This document shows positions 1 through 10,649 of a DNA stretch of 64,000 bases, piece by piece. The notes beneath the pieces were generated by a model. The model was not told where the DNA came from. It was given only the letters and a program-made list of their open reading frames with translations, and searched no databases. Every line of letters starts with the position of its first letter. Position 1 is the stretch's first letter. Source of the stretch: Sparassis latifolia (lineage: Eukaryota; Basidiomycota; Agaricomycetes; Polyporales; Sparassidaceae); contig CM031562.1 in NCBI GenBank assembly GCA_018466975.1, forward strand, positions 3,844,001-3,908,000, read 5' to 3'. The position numbers were made by a program, and so were the translations under genes.

Positions 1-442
1 ATTGTTGTACGCCCTGTGGATGTAAGAACCGATATTTTGTCAGCCATGGTTTGTCGCCTAACCAGTTCTCGACGATGTCAAAGTTGTCCACCGCATGAAA
101 TGACGGCGGAGGTAGCGCTGGCCATACGACCATTCGCTCCAGGGAATCGGATCATACCTGGCGAAACGATACACCTGGGGCTATATGACGGATGATCAAT
201 AGTGGCTATGAATCCCCACGAAAGGAGCTCACCACAGTCGCAATCTTGACTTCCTTCAGCATATCCTGGTATCGCGTTCGACGGAAAGGGTGGCGAGAAA
301 CACGCTCTCCTTTTCACGAGGTGGGGCACAGTACTCCCACAGTACTCCCGCCAGTGAGACGCGGGCTCGGCCTTGAAGCTCAAGCCTGAGCTCCTTTGTA
401 CTGGGCTCCAGTTCACTCCATGCTTCATTGGTCTCCTCTGTG

Positions 443-2326
443 TCAAATCTGTGCAGTTCGCCCAGAGGAAGGTCTTGAGACCTCGCTTGCCTTCGCCTTG
501 GCACCGCCGCTACCACTCGCTTGAGGTGCACCACCATTGTTAGCCTTACGTCCATTGGTGGTGGCGACTGCCTTGCCCTTCACTTTATTCGCAATCACGC
601 TCTCGCCATCCCCTGAATCTTCATCGCTGGCCGTATCTTCTTCGGAAGCCATGCTGGGTATATCTGGTGAACTCCGATCAGAGTCTTGGCTGCTTCTGGC
701 ATCATCTTCCGAGTCGTATGCATCTTTCATCTTGCGTTTACGCCCACCGCCTTTGGCTCCGCCAGGGGCCGCTTTGCCCTTTGTCGCCTTCGATGCCGCC
801 TTTCCCGTGACCTTGCGCACAGGTTTACCCTTCTTCTTCGCCTTCCCCGCCTTCTTAGGTGTGAGTGCTTCTTGGACCTCATGTTCAGATCCTTCTTCTA
901 ATGCCTGTGCTGATCCGTCAAGTGGTGGAAGAGGATCATACTTGGCGGGAGCAGCTTCGCCATCCTTGTCGAAGTACTGGGTGAATCGCATGGTCTGCTC
1001 AGGTCCATGTTCCTCTTGGCGTGCCCGCCAGTGGTCGAGGAGGGCACGAACGGGAACACTTGTCATCTTTGAGGGATCGATCCACTGGAAGTTCTCAGGT
1101 AGCATCTCCGCTGGAATAACCTCATTGATGTCGTCTATGCTGTTCAGCTTCGTCCATGGCGACTTGCAGTTCCGAACACCCTTCGCCAATGCTGTAAACT
1201 GGTCAGCATCTCTCAACACCGAGTGGGAGTGTCATACCATAGTGATGATTCATGAAGTCTCGAACTTGTACCTTCATCACCTTGAGAGGCGCTTCCGCCA
1301 TACCTTCGGGCACCGACAGGAGCAGAGGAAAACCGTTGGCCGTCAACTGAATCTTGTCCATGGCCCGCATGCAATCGGCAGGTGTCTTCTTCACCATCAC
1401 CGTAGTCTCAGTCACACCTAAGGAATCAGGTCAGTGTGCCAGCGACAATGCAACTGAGGTCTTCTTACCGTATTCGCCTTTGGCCCACTCAGAGAACACC
1501 TTTGCTAGAGGCTGGTAAGCACGCAGCCACCCAGGATAGGCCCCGAATGGAGTTCCATTGGTGATGGCGTGGTTGACCTCCACCCTCCACTCGGGGGTTA
1601 GCAGATGGCGACAGTCGGACGGTCTACGCTCACATCTCTACCTTCAGACTCCCCGCTTCCTTCGGATATGCTAGCATGAATGCCATGCGAATGCCCATGG
1701 TGTCCCACATAGTCTTGGCGAACTTCTTCAGATATTGCATCATTCGCTGCTCCCTCAGCCTGTCTTAGGTCAGGATTTGCCTTATGCTATGTGACAGGAG
1801 GTATGCACTTCATTTTCATCTTATCATCCAGAGTGCCATTGCGCCAACTTTCCGCCTTTTCCTCATACACCTTCTGCTCCTCCTCGGACAGTTTTGCCCA
1901 TTCGGCACTCCGTGCGACTCTCCACACCTTGGAGACATTGCAACCCTTATCTGCCGCGAGTGCTCGCGCGGCCTCAGTCACCTTGTCCCTCTCCAGCGCA
2001 TCCCACACCTTGAAGGCATTGGGCTTGCCAGAAACATGCATACGCTTTTTCGTCGCTTTCTCCTGCGCATGGCGGGCGTGGTTATTGAGCCACTCTCGGA
2101 TTTTCTGCGGTGAGAGTTAGTGGGGACCTCACAGACATGAAACACTGCTCACAGTTTCCACAATGATGTCGTCATAATTTGACGTGTCGACAAACTGTGT
2201 CTTCAGCTTCTGGCGCAAGCTCTGAACCAGAGTCTTGCGTCCCTTGGCATCTGCCGTGTCATAAGACCGCAGCTTCTCAGAGAGTATGGGCTGATGCTCC
2301 GTCAAAATTACAAATCTCGCTGGCAT
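443..2326 (-). CDS. KDZ-neighbourhood protein with HMG-box-like segment (spliced, one apparent frameshift)
   Basis: A leftward multi-exon gene. I start it at the Met of MPARFVIL at 2326. Exon 1 runs to 2153; intron 2105-2152 (GTGAGC...CCGCAG) leads into KIREWLNNHARHAQEK and then a segment around ARSAEWAKLSEEEQKVY that resembles an HMG box (aromatic, basic, helical). Further exons carry MMQYLKKFAKTMWDTMGIR (about 1745-1640), WRVEVNHAITNG and GEYG, joined across an intron at about 1423-1470 (GTAAGA...CTTAG) to VTETTVMVKKTPAD. At about 1213 the frame slips by one base between MTLPLG and VLRDADQF. The C-terminal 110 residues are low-complexity, rich in Lys, Ala, Ser and Asp, as in chromatin proteins. 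It diverges from the dioxygenase gene at 3.0 kb. DNA binding is inferred, not proven; I do not recognise the family of the middle part. Confidence 0.6.
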
Positions 2327-3003
2327 GCTTTCTCGATGTCGAGGATGAGATTTTTGTGTTGGGGCAGTGAAGGGGGTCGATAGTTCAACGGGCAGCGCTC
2401 TGTCCATTTCCTCGTCGGCCGCCCACAACTCAACATGCACGTGCTGATGGCCCATTTGGGCTTACACCAATTACCCTCCTCGCCATGGTGTGTGGTGACT
2501 GCTGAAGCATTGTATGTGTATTTTTCGCAGTGGCGGGAGGTGGTAGTAGGTATGCACTAGCATTCATGCCTGGTGAAAGGCAATGTTGAATGCTGCTTCT
2601 ATGGCAGAGCACACCACGCCAACTTCATCTCGCGAATGCTGGGCGGAGGCAATCTGGCGATCATCTGCATGCCAATCTGTGGGATAAAGGGCTTCCTCGG
2701 AGTTAGGCTCGGCCAATTAGATGGCGGTGACGAAGGGCCCAGACATGGCGGACCACCCGGCCCGTGATCCGGCATGGCGGCATCAAGTCCGGCTCGGCGG
2801 CATGATGAACATGTGAGATGTGCAAGGGACGTGCTTGCAAGCAATATGCAGGCAGATGAATGCATACTGTTCTTTGCCATTCTGGCCCCTCCTACATTCT
2901 CCCCTGCATCTGCAAGCCAACCGCCTGAGCCCGCCATACACCTGTGCGTTCCTTCAACCGATGCATGCTGTAATCGTCCCATTGATTGGCAGACAGTATC
3001 AAG
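2327..3003. promoter_or_regulatory. Divergent intergenic region
   Basis: This spacer separates the leftward HMG-like gene from the rightward dioxygenase and should hold both promoters. I see no clear TATA box. It is unusually rich in TGGCGG/TGGCGA words in both orientations, for example near 2531, 2654, 2720, 2745 and 2772. The open frames here are short and not protein-like. Confidence 0.35.
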
Positions 3004-4439
3004 ATGAGCAATCTGTCACCCATGCCACTGACCGATCAGATAGCAGGAGTCTTGGAGCTCATGTTCCGCCGAAAGCTCCATCTGGCCACTCATGCAGCCC
3101 ATTCTGCGCCATCTATAGAAGTGCCTCCGTCCATGCCATCCGCCCTCCTATTGGAGTGCAATGGCATTGCAGATGCTCTTGTGAAGGCCATCCGTAATCC
3201 TGGTAGTCATTAGTCTTGCCGCAGGTCTGATCACACTGATCACGCCATTGTAATAGTAAGGCTGCAGTGGGACATTGATAGATATTGCGACAGCCTTCGA
3301 TTCAGCCCACGGGGCAGAATGAAGTCCTCGAGGCAGAACTGGAGCGGAGTGGCCTCCTCCATTTGGTGAGAGCGAAATACGCATAGACCAGCCCGCCACC
3401 CTCGTGGACATGCACGGACGCATCTTGGCTTGGATACTTCCAAGAGTGTTGATACCAGACCGCCAGGTGAGTGGCTTGCCCAGCCTTGCGCTGTGATCTG
3501 ACAAATTTGTCAGACGAAGATGCTCCAAGCGACCAGGGCCCTACACCCAGCAATAGCAGCCAGTAAGCCTTCCAGCACCACCGCCAGTTGGCGACACAAC
3601 CCGTTGTACTTCTTGCCTCCTGAGGAGTGTGCCCAATTCCCAGCGGGCTCCTTGTGTCTCTCGCCAGGTTGGTTCCAACAAGTAAGAGAGGTGGGTCTCC
3701 TCGCCACACCATTTGCCTTGCGTCTGGACAGCCTTTGCAGCATATGGAGTCTGGGAGGCTGGAGACCTCCGCCAGCCTGAAGCTTGAGGGCGGAAGAAGT
3801 TGGCTGCGTGATATTCATGACTCCTCCGCATTGCTGGGCGCCATCCTGGCCGTCGTTCACCCAACACTATATGCCGCAGGACGCCAGTGCTTAGGTTTGA
3901 TCCAGCAAGACCCAGAATTGCGAGAGATGGCGCTGAACTGGTCGTCGCCATTCAATGCGCTCCAGGTGATCGCCAACTGGGAAACTCCTTTCCACCGAGA
4001 TAGCAAGACAAGATACACCTTCTACGACCTGTTGGAGACGTTGGGCAACTACACTTGCGCGTGGTTGAAGTTCCCCGCCATGCGTGTCACCATCGATTAT
4101 AGTCCTGGAACTGTCATAGCCTTCTGTGAAAAGGCGATTCGTCATGGCGTCACTCGAGCAGATGGCGAAAGGCTCGTCTATGCATACTTCATGCGAGAGG
4201 GTGTCCAGAACAGGCTAGGCATTCCGGCGCCCCACTGGATGCAAGCTTCATATTACACCTCACACATTGGCATGTGCACAGTTCATCACCGAGTCTGCAT
4301 TCCTAACTCAGAACAGGTCCTAACTGGCTTGCTTATTAGAGGGACATCATGCCAAAGACTGATGGAGACGAGAACACTATGCAGGGGATGGAGACTGTCG
4401 ATCACAGCTTCATTGGCGGGACAAAGTTGGCGGAGGTGA
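3004..4439 (+). CDS. TET/JBP-like 2-oxoglutarate/Fe(II) dioxygenase, KDZ-associated (one frameshift)
   Basis: Fungal TET/JBP proteins use Fe(II) and 2-oxoglutarate to oxidise 5-methylcytosine or related bases in DNA, and in basidiomycetes they are expanded together with KDZ transposons. Two introns keep phase: 3467-3513 (GTGAGT...TGTCAG) and 3682-3740 (GTAAGA...TTGCAG). The first joins GRILAWILP...PDRQ to [14 protein letters not shown]...SPGWFQQ, and the second joins that to HMESGRL. The catalytic fold is visible after that: [10 protein letters not shown] supplies the HxD iron ligands (His 3993, Asp 3999), RHGV supplies the distal His (4143), and [14 protein letters not shown] the Arg (4170) that would bind 2-oxoglutarate. 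One frame break lies at about 3383-3386, between [10 protein letters not shown] and [12 protein letters not shown], where the upstream frame meets TAG. The first exon ([12 protein letters not shown] at 3004) and its junctions are uncertain, and the stop at 4439 follows an unconserved tail. Confidence 0.75.
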
Positions 4440-4750
4440 TGGCAAAATATATGGAGTCACAAATTTCCGAATCCTAGCTGAAGGTTGGCGGCGCGCGATG
4501 CAGTGCGCATTTCACATCTCGACAGTGTTCAGCTCAAGGTGTAGTTATCACTGATGGCAGCATATGGTTGGCGGACCTCGAAGTTGGCGGAGATGGTGGC
4601 GAAATGTGTTCGGTCGAGAAGTTGTGAGTGCTAGTGGGGCAGATGGCGGCAGCGTTGGCGAGCGCGCGGTGCAAGTGCACGTTTCCCTTTTGAACATTAT
4701 GCTACTCCGAGTCAAGGCAAAGTTAGCACTGAGAGCGACATACAATTGGC
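4424..4750 (+). repeat. Diverged direct repeat, two copies of about 160-180 bp
   Basis: Copy one starts at about 4424 with AGTTGGCGGAGGTGATGGC. Copy two starts at about 4581 with AGTTGGCGGAGATGGTGGC. Both continue through a GCGCGCG-plus-TGCA patch and end in CACTGA...ATTGGCGGACCTC-like sequence (about 4549 and 4728). Indels make the spacing vary from about 157 to 180 bp. The repeat fills the gap between the dioxygenase and the KDZ transposase and may hold the latter's promoter. Confidence 0.55.
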
Positions 4751-4970
4751 GGACCTCTCGCCAACATGGCATCCTTATCTGCATAACGCTGATATGGTGC
4801 CTAAAGAGACCACGAGGTGATAAGGCCCAGGCATTGCAGCCATTCTTAACCACCTTGATGAGTAGTCTGGTGGGCAGCAAGACCATGTGTGATTTGCACG
4901 TGTTGTGTTGTGCGATAGGGACACAATGCTCATCGATTGGCTTGGAATCGACTCCCCACTGACCTGAACC

Positions 4971-7900
4971 ATGAGCAGGCGCAACAAAAGCAGGCTCGTT
5001 GTAGACCTGGATGGCGAGGTTGAGTTTGTGACCAAGGTAGCTAAGCAGACCACTAGGGAGTACGCTATGTGGGCGTACCTTTGCCCATGCCCACGGGTTC
5101 AAGCGTGCCATCGCCTTCCAAAAGTCCATCGAAGGCTCCAGCTTCAGGCTCCTTGTTTAACTTGGATGATGGCGACGTCCTGGGCAACATAGGTGTGCCG
5201 ATTCAGCTGGATCCGGCGGCTCGGAAGACAAAGGTGGGCACTCCGCCATGACCATCTGACGGTCTGACCATGCGCGATAGACCCAGAATGACTTCATGAG
5301 GACTGGATACCCCACCGTGATGACTATCTTCATGCCATTGTCGAGATGGAAGCCCGCCTGAGCCCAGAAACTGTGCGGAATGCAAGGTTGGCGAGGGCGG
5401 TGGCGATGCCTGGACTGTATGGGCAGACCGCTCACCTGTACCGACTGCTGTCGTAGCGGCCATCAGCGTGCTCCTTTCCATCGGATAGAGCATTGGCAGG
5501 GTCAGTATTTTGAGCCGGCATCACTGTATCGGGTTGGCGTCTGCATCCATTTGGGGCATGGCGGAGATCCCTGCCCTCTGGGCGCCTTCACAGCACATAA
5601 CAACCCTGCGCGGTGGTGGCCCGGGTCCGATTTCTGGAATGCCTCCAATGAAGACCTAAATGCACATGATGGCGAGGTCTCAGATGATGGCGAGTCCCAT
5701 TCAACTTTGCACCTCTGGCAGGCACCCTTGACGGTGAAGCAAGGCAAACCGGCGATGCTCCCGATCCCACTTGGGAGGAAGATGTGCCACGGTGCTCTCG
5801 GCCACCTCGCCGTGACAGTTACGGGAATCGGATCATAGTCATTATCGTCGACATCTCTGGCGTTCACCATATCGGCGTTGACTGGTGCCAGTGTGAGATG
5901 GCAGTGGAGCGTGACATGCAGCTTCTTCAAATGGGACTTTACCCTGGTACCGTCAAGGATCCCCATACCGCCTTCACATTCGCCGCCCCGACGATTTCCT
6001 TCTGGAGAACAAAGAGTGCAAGACGGCGGCATTGAACTACTACAGCAAGCTCAAACGGGTCACGAGCAATGCCTTCCTGGCACCGCTCCCGTAAGTGTTC
6101 ACATGCATTCCCATGGCCCAACCGCTCATGCCAGTTCCTCGCCAGGACCGTTATCGTGAGCTGATGCGGTGTCCCGCCAATGGCGCCAACTCAAATATCG
6201 CAAGTGGCACGGCTTCACACGATGCCCTCCGTCCTGTGGAGAAGGGTGGCCTCGCCATCTTTTGTCCCGCCTGTCCCCAGCCTGGGCTCAACCTGCCTTT
6301 GATTGGCAAGCGGATCCAGTGCAGTGGAAGTTCAAACGCGGCTTTGTCATGGATGGCAATTTCAGTGCAGAGCACATGAAGATGAAGCACCCGAGGAGGA
6401 CGCCGCCTCAGTGACGGCCAGGCATTCATGGTCGCCAAGAGGATTACAAGGCTCATCTGGCGGTGGCCATGGAGTCCCATCAGGTGCGTGTCTGGCTGCA
6501 CGCTCTTCTTCCGCCCTTGACTCCTAAGCCCACCAGCGCTCCACTTGTCATGAGCACCGCGCTGTCAATCAGGCCAATGTGGATCGCGCCAACCTCGACG
6601 CCACAGGAATCGGGCCACTGCTTGCGCCAGACATGGTTTCTTCGCCCTCATACTGTCGCCGATTTCCAGAAGGGAGAAAGGTTCGCATATGTCTCTTGTC
6701 ATGATTCATTCTCACCGACGCACCTCTGCAGACAAATGAATATGGATTACTCTCTCAGCAATGCGCTCCTGACCTCACCGTATCACCTCGTCCTCGTCAT
6801 GTACGACATCATGTGCCAGTATGGCGTCCATGTCTGCAAACATTTCCGCCACAGCGCCTATCTGAGGATGCCCTTCGAGCTCAAGGTAGACCAAGGCATC
6901 AGCTTGTTTCATGTGCATGGACACCAAGATTGCTGCTTCCAACGGTTCTCGCCCAACTTTATAGTTGGCGCTGGTATGGTCGATGGCGAGTCATCGAGAC
7001 CCTGTGGGCGCCGACAAATGAGGTCTCAGGCAGTACCAGGGGCATGACCCGAGCTCACCGCCAAGAAGTCCTTGACGATCACATGAATGACTCCAACTGG
7101 AAGAAGACGACTCGCATGGGTGAGCCTGGTTCCTCCTTCCCTATTTGCCACCTGCCTTATGCTGCCTACAGTGCCAACCTTGATGACAAAGTGGAAACGC
7201 GTGCTCCTGGGCTTCCCAAGAAGCAAGGAGTCCTTTGAAGCTTTATCTGCATCCACAGATGAGGAGGTCCTTGAGGCATGGCAGAAGGAGTACGACGACG
7301 CTATGGAGGCTCGCCAAAATGATCCGAAGATTATGGACACCTTCGATGTCCAGCTCAGGAAGGGTGAGTATCCTTCCATCGTCGTGTGGCATGTAGTTGA
7401 CGTGAATGCAAGCCCCGGGTAAAGACCTCACCCAACTCAGACTGGCGGGCGAGGAGTCCGCCAAGGGCTTGGAGAAGGGCACCGCCGGATGGTTGTCGAC
7501 TGGCCTCAAAATTCAAGAAGCACAGTGAGTTTGCCTCATCTTAACAAAAATACAGCTCTGACGGCCTTCAGGCTTAAGCTTGCGAATGATATCCGCAAGG
7601 CGGGTCAAAATCCGAGCGTGGCGGAGGACCTCAAGACTCTCGAGCGCCGCCAGCAGCCTCAAGTCAGCATTCTCACATTCCAACGCCGCCTGAGAAGTTC
7701 ATGGGAAGGTTGGAGGACGTTCCCGCCATGGAAGATCGTGACGATGGTGCGCTCTGGGATTCCTTGGATGAGAATCCTTTTCAAATACACCCGGAGGACG
7801 CTGAGTATGGCGAGGATGCGATTCCTCCCGAGCGAGCTTCCTTGAATTTACCTTCGCAGATCGGATTCGTGGCCGCCGTCGCCAACGGGCTCCAGACCCT

Positions 7901-8636
7901 GGCGGCCCAAGAGTTGGAGTTGCGCAAAGGCCTGATGAATGACATCCTCCACGAGCTTCGCATGGCGCTTGGACTGAAGTCTTACCTCTACCGCAAGAGG
8001 GTTCGTCCTGCCAACAGCGTCGAAACCATGACCCGTGCACAGGCGGAGGTTCATGCTGCCGATCAGACCGTCTTGGCCTGCGCCAGGCTCTATTCCGCCA
8101 ACCGACGCGCCATTATGCGCTTGGGCACCACCGATGAAGACTTGGCCCTCTATCACCCTTTGGATAAGAAGGACCTGCACGTGAAGACTGCCGTCATCGA
8201 GGCTAGCACCTCCGGGCTCAGGAACATCAACCTGGCTTGGTTCTGGACCATGGATGTCGCTGGAGATCGAGGTTCATCAGAATGGATGGACGAGTGTTCG
8301 TAATTGTCCGATCAATCTCTAGGCCTCCTGCTAATTTACCCTCCAGTCTATAGAGTGAATTGGCTGCGTGCCAGAGCTCGATATGAGAGATGGAGGGAGG
8401 AGCGTGTCTTGGTCCACTCTGAAATGGCCTGGACCATAGCCACCTTCAAGCGGAATGCAGAATGATGGGCTCACTGGCTCGAGATGACGGATCCTTCCTG
8501 GCGGGGTCATGTTTGCTATGCCGCCAGGCAAGTGAGTATGTGGCGGACCTTCGCCAGCCACGCCACTGACGCCTTCAGCCACATCCTCGCCCTGGACATT
8601 GAGGACGAAAGGGCGGGCGATGAAAATGTGCTTTGA
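4971..8636 (+). pseudogene. KDZ transposase, copy 1 (CxC2 type), multi-exon, with several frameshifts
   Basis: KDZ transposases are large RNase H-fold cut-and-paste enzymes that are abundant in mushrooms. The N-terminus starts at MSRRNKSRLVVDLDGEVEF (4971). A cysteine cluster follows at about 5396-5470 (WRCLDCMGRP, LTCTDCCRSGH, APFHRIEHW). Then come GVHHIGVDWCQCE (about 5865), DFLLENKECKTAALNYYSK (about 5995), the core MNMDYSLSNAL...YDIMCQY (about 6735-6830), GAGMVDGE (about 6970), NEVSGSTRGMTRAHRQEV (about 7016) and a C-terminal helical region ending GDENVL at 8636. Introns are visible at about 6089, 6680-6730 and 7120-7170. Single-base slips occur near 6630 and 6986 and elsewhere, and an in-frame TGA lies near 8463. 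I call it dead but recognisable end to end. Confidence 0.85.
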
Positions 8637-8849
8637 GTCAGGGTTCACTGGGGTGTACGCATATTCATGTTTGCTATATCGATGTAGTGATCGTCATGTA
8701 TGTAATTCCTACTCACCAATATCACATTTGGTGAAGTGACCTCCATCCTCACCTGAGGGCTTCATCTCGGCATGTGCTCTCCAATCGCATGACATCAGAC
8801 ATCAGATAAGGTCGATCAGATATCAACCTCGGCTCATCCACTCACCGTC

Positions 8850-9570
8850 ATGTCTGCCCAGTCTTCAACATCAGATGCGCGCCCCTGCCTGTTCTCCAGA
8901 GGGAGGTTGCAGTTGGAAGTCTACACTTGGAGGATCCAAGAAGCTGTTCTGGCACTGGAGCCTGACCCAGATCACTTCACCAAGGTCCGTTGGGAGGAAG
9001 GCTTGCGCCGGGAGATGGTACGCCTTTCTTGCTGATATCGCCTGACCCTGCTGAGTCCTGTGCAGTTCGCCGTCAGGGGTATCTGTGGCGACCTCGTGTT
9101 GGCGGGTCATGCTGACCATATTGACCATGGCGGAGTTATCACCAGTGTCCTCACCGTCTGCACTTTCAATCGCGAAGTTCTGCGCCCCATCAGCATTGAC
9201 GTCAAGGCGATTCCACACCCCACCACCCTCGTTCCTCATCCTAAGAACCTACTCGAGGATTCACCCGACTACTGGTGGAAATGGGATCGTCAGGTTGGGC
9301 CGGCGGGGAGCCCTATGGAGGCCTGGTGGTACAAACTTGGTGATCCCTGGGTGAGTGGTACGCTCCAGCACCTTACAGTCTTGCTGAACCTCGAGAACGT
9401 AGGAGAAGGTGTACACCATCTCCGAGTCTACACTGGTGCAGCTTGAACAGCTGCATGTTCGCGTCGCGAACCTCACTAGTTGGTTGCACGAGAGGACAGA
9501 TCAGAACCTGGATGTGGTGCTGGAAGAGCTGCAGGAGGCGACGCGGCAGCTGCGTGAGTTAGGAATGTAA
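8850..9570 (+). CDS. Unrecognised 206-residue protein downstream of the KDZ transposase (intact, three exons)
   Basis: Exons are 8850-9017, 9066-9350 and 9403-9570. All three junctions are phase 0, with introns of 48 and 52 bp (GTACGC...GTGCAG and GTGAGT...CGTAG), so the whole frame of 206 codons plus TAA is open. Exon 1 starts MSAQSSTSDARPCLF. Exon 2 contains FAVRGICGDLVLAGHADH and a Trp-rich patch (DYWWKWDRQ, EAWWYKLGDPW). Exon 3 is a leucine-heptad helix (LVQLEQLHVRVANL, LDVVLEELQEATRQL) that should form a coiled coil. It lies 214 bp after the transposase stop on the same strand. I do not know its function. An accessory protein of the transposon is an inference from position; a host gene caught between elements is the alternative. 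Confidence 0.65.
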
Positions 9571-9669
9571 TCGCCCAATGCCAGGCGTCCATTCGTGCTG
9601 TAGTATGTCGAATATAAGGTTGTCATGTCTTTGAACCTGGGCAATGTACCTGGTGTGGTAAGGCAAAAC

Positions 9670-10020
9670 ATAGTAGCCACATACTCTCCTCAGGAGGGCA
9701 CATCCCCAATGGTATCTGATGCATGGCTCGAAAGCCAATGCCACATGGGAGAGTTTGGCGAAGTCATTCTGGACTGCATGTTCAGATGGTGAGTGATATC
9801 CACCACAGTTCGCCAACCCTACTCACGGTGGAAAGGACTGCCATTCGTCTCCACATACTCTACCCAGAAGGGCACATCCCAAATTGTATCTGATGCATGT
9901 CTCGAAACGCCGATGCCAATTGGGAGAGTTTGGCGAAGTCATTCTGAACTCCATGTTCAGATGGCGAAGGATATTCGCCACAGTTCGCCAACCCTTCCCA
10001 CAGTGGGAGAGAGTGTGATA
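9670..10020 (+). repeat. Two-copy tandem repeat, about 170 bp
   Basis: Copy one (about 9670-9838) and copy two (about 9843-10018) share CCACATACTCT, GGGCACATCCC, GTATCTGATGCATG, GAGAGTTTGGCGAAGTCATTCT, CATGTTCAGATGG and CACAGTTCGCCAACCCT in the same order. They differ by about 15-20 percent. No reading frame is conserved between them. Confidence 0.8.
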
Positions 10021-10079
10021 CTGCAAGGAGAGCTGATAGTGAGCTAACCAGAATTGGAGGGAATGATGGGTGGATTACA

Positions 10080-10200
10080 TGGAAATTATTGGCCGGCGGT
10101 AGCTCCATCATTGCCCTGTTAGGCGGTGGATCAATCACTGAAAAATATGCCCATGGCGGTTGACTGATCACTGAGAACTACACCTATGGCGGTGGGCCGA
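10080..10200 (+). repeat. Degenerate outlying units of the 33 bp minisatellite
   Basis: Units such as TATGGCGGTGGGCCGAT and CCATGGCGGTTGACTGATCA match the main array that begins at about 10650. About 450 bp of other sequence, including the 42 bp repeat, separates these units from the main array. Confidence 0.6.
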
Positions 10201-10223
10201 TAGGTCTGAGCAAGAGGTGCCGC

Positions 10224-10580
10224 ATGAGCAACAACTTGGCGTCGGAGCCCCCTTCTTCTGTGGTGTCCTTCGGCTCGTACGCTGATTTGCACATGTCCGC
10301 ATCCTCGTCTACTTCGTGCTCTTCGGTTGACTTCGGGTACAATCCGTTCACTTCGTATGGTCTACTTCTTGGCTCGGGCAACCAGGTGTGGCATCCGCCC
10401 ATGCTTCCCCCTGACCAATCTCCACGTTTCATACATCCGCCCATGCTTCCCCCCGACCAATCTCCATGTTTCATACATCCACCTATGCTACTCCCTGACG
10501 AATCATCCGGTATGTTCCTTCACCCACCCATGCTTCACCAAGATGACACGGACACGATACGAGCCCAGTTGACAACCTAG
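10224..10580 (+). CDS. Possible 118-residue repeat protein (14-residue HPPML repeats)
   Basis: This open frame begins MSNNLASEPPSSVVSFGSY, is Ser-rich, and then carries about four tandem copies of a 14-residue unit of the type IHPPMLPPDQSPxF. The DNA repeat is 42 bp (10392-10433, 10434-10475, then looser copies to about 10545), so the frame is kept. The unit length divisible by three and the start codon make translation possible. The location inside a repeat-rich, transposon-derived region makes it doubtful. No family recognised. Confidence 0.3.
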   Translation: MSNNLASEPPSSVVSFGSYADLHMSASSSTSCSSVDFGYNPFTSYGLLLGSGNQVWHPPMLPPDQSPRFIHPPMLPPDQSPCFIHPPMLLPDESSGMFLHPPMLHQDDTDTIRAQLTT

Positions 10581-10649
10581 GGCAAGGCAAATAACTCAGC
10601 TATGCCCGGGCTAGTCAGATATTTCAGGCGACCCATGCTTATGGGCTCA

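Noticed and set aside
537..1421. 294-codon open frame on the plus strand
   Set aside because: It is antisense to the HMG-like gene, whose frame has protein-like motifs and phase-correct introns; the antisense reading is low-complexity.
3360..3400. Programmed frameshift or tiny intron in the dioxygenase
   Set aside because: GT...AG options here give introns of 21-26 bp, too short, and no slippery sequence is visible; simple indel or sequence error is more likely.
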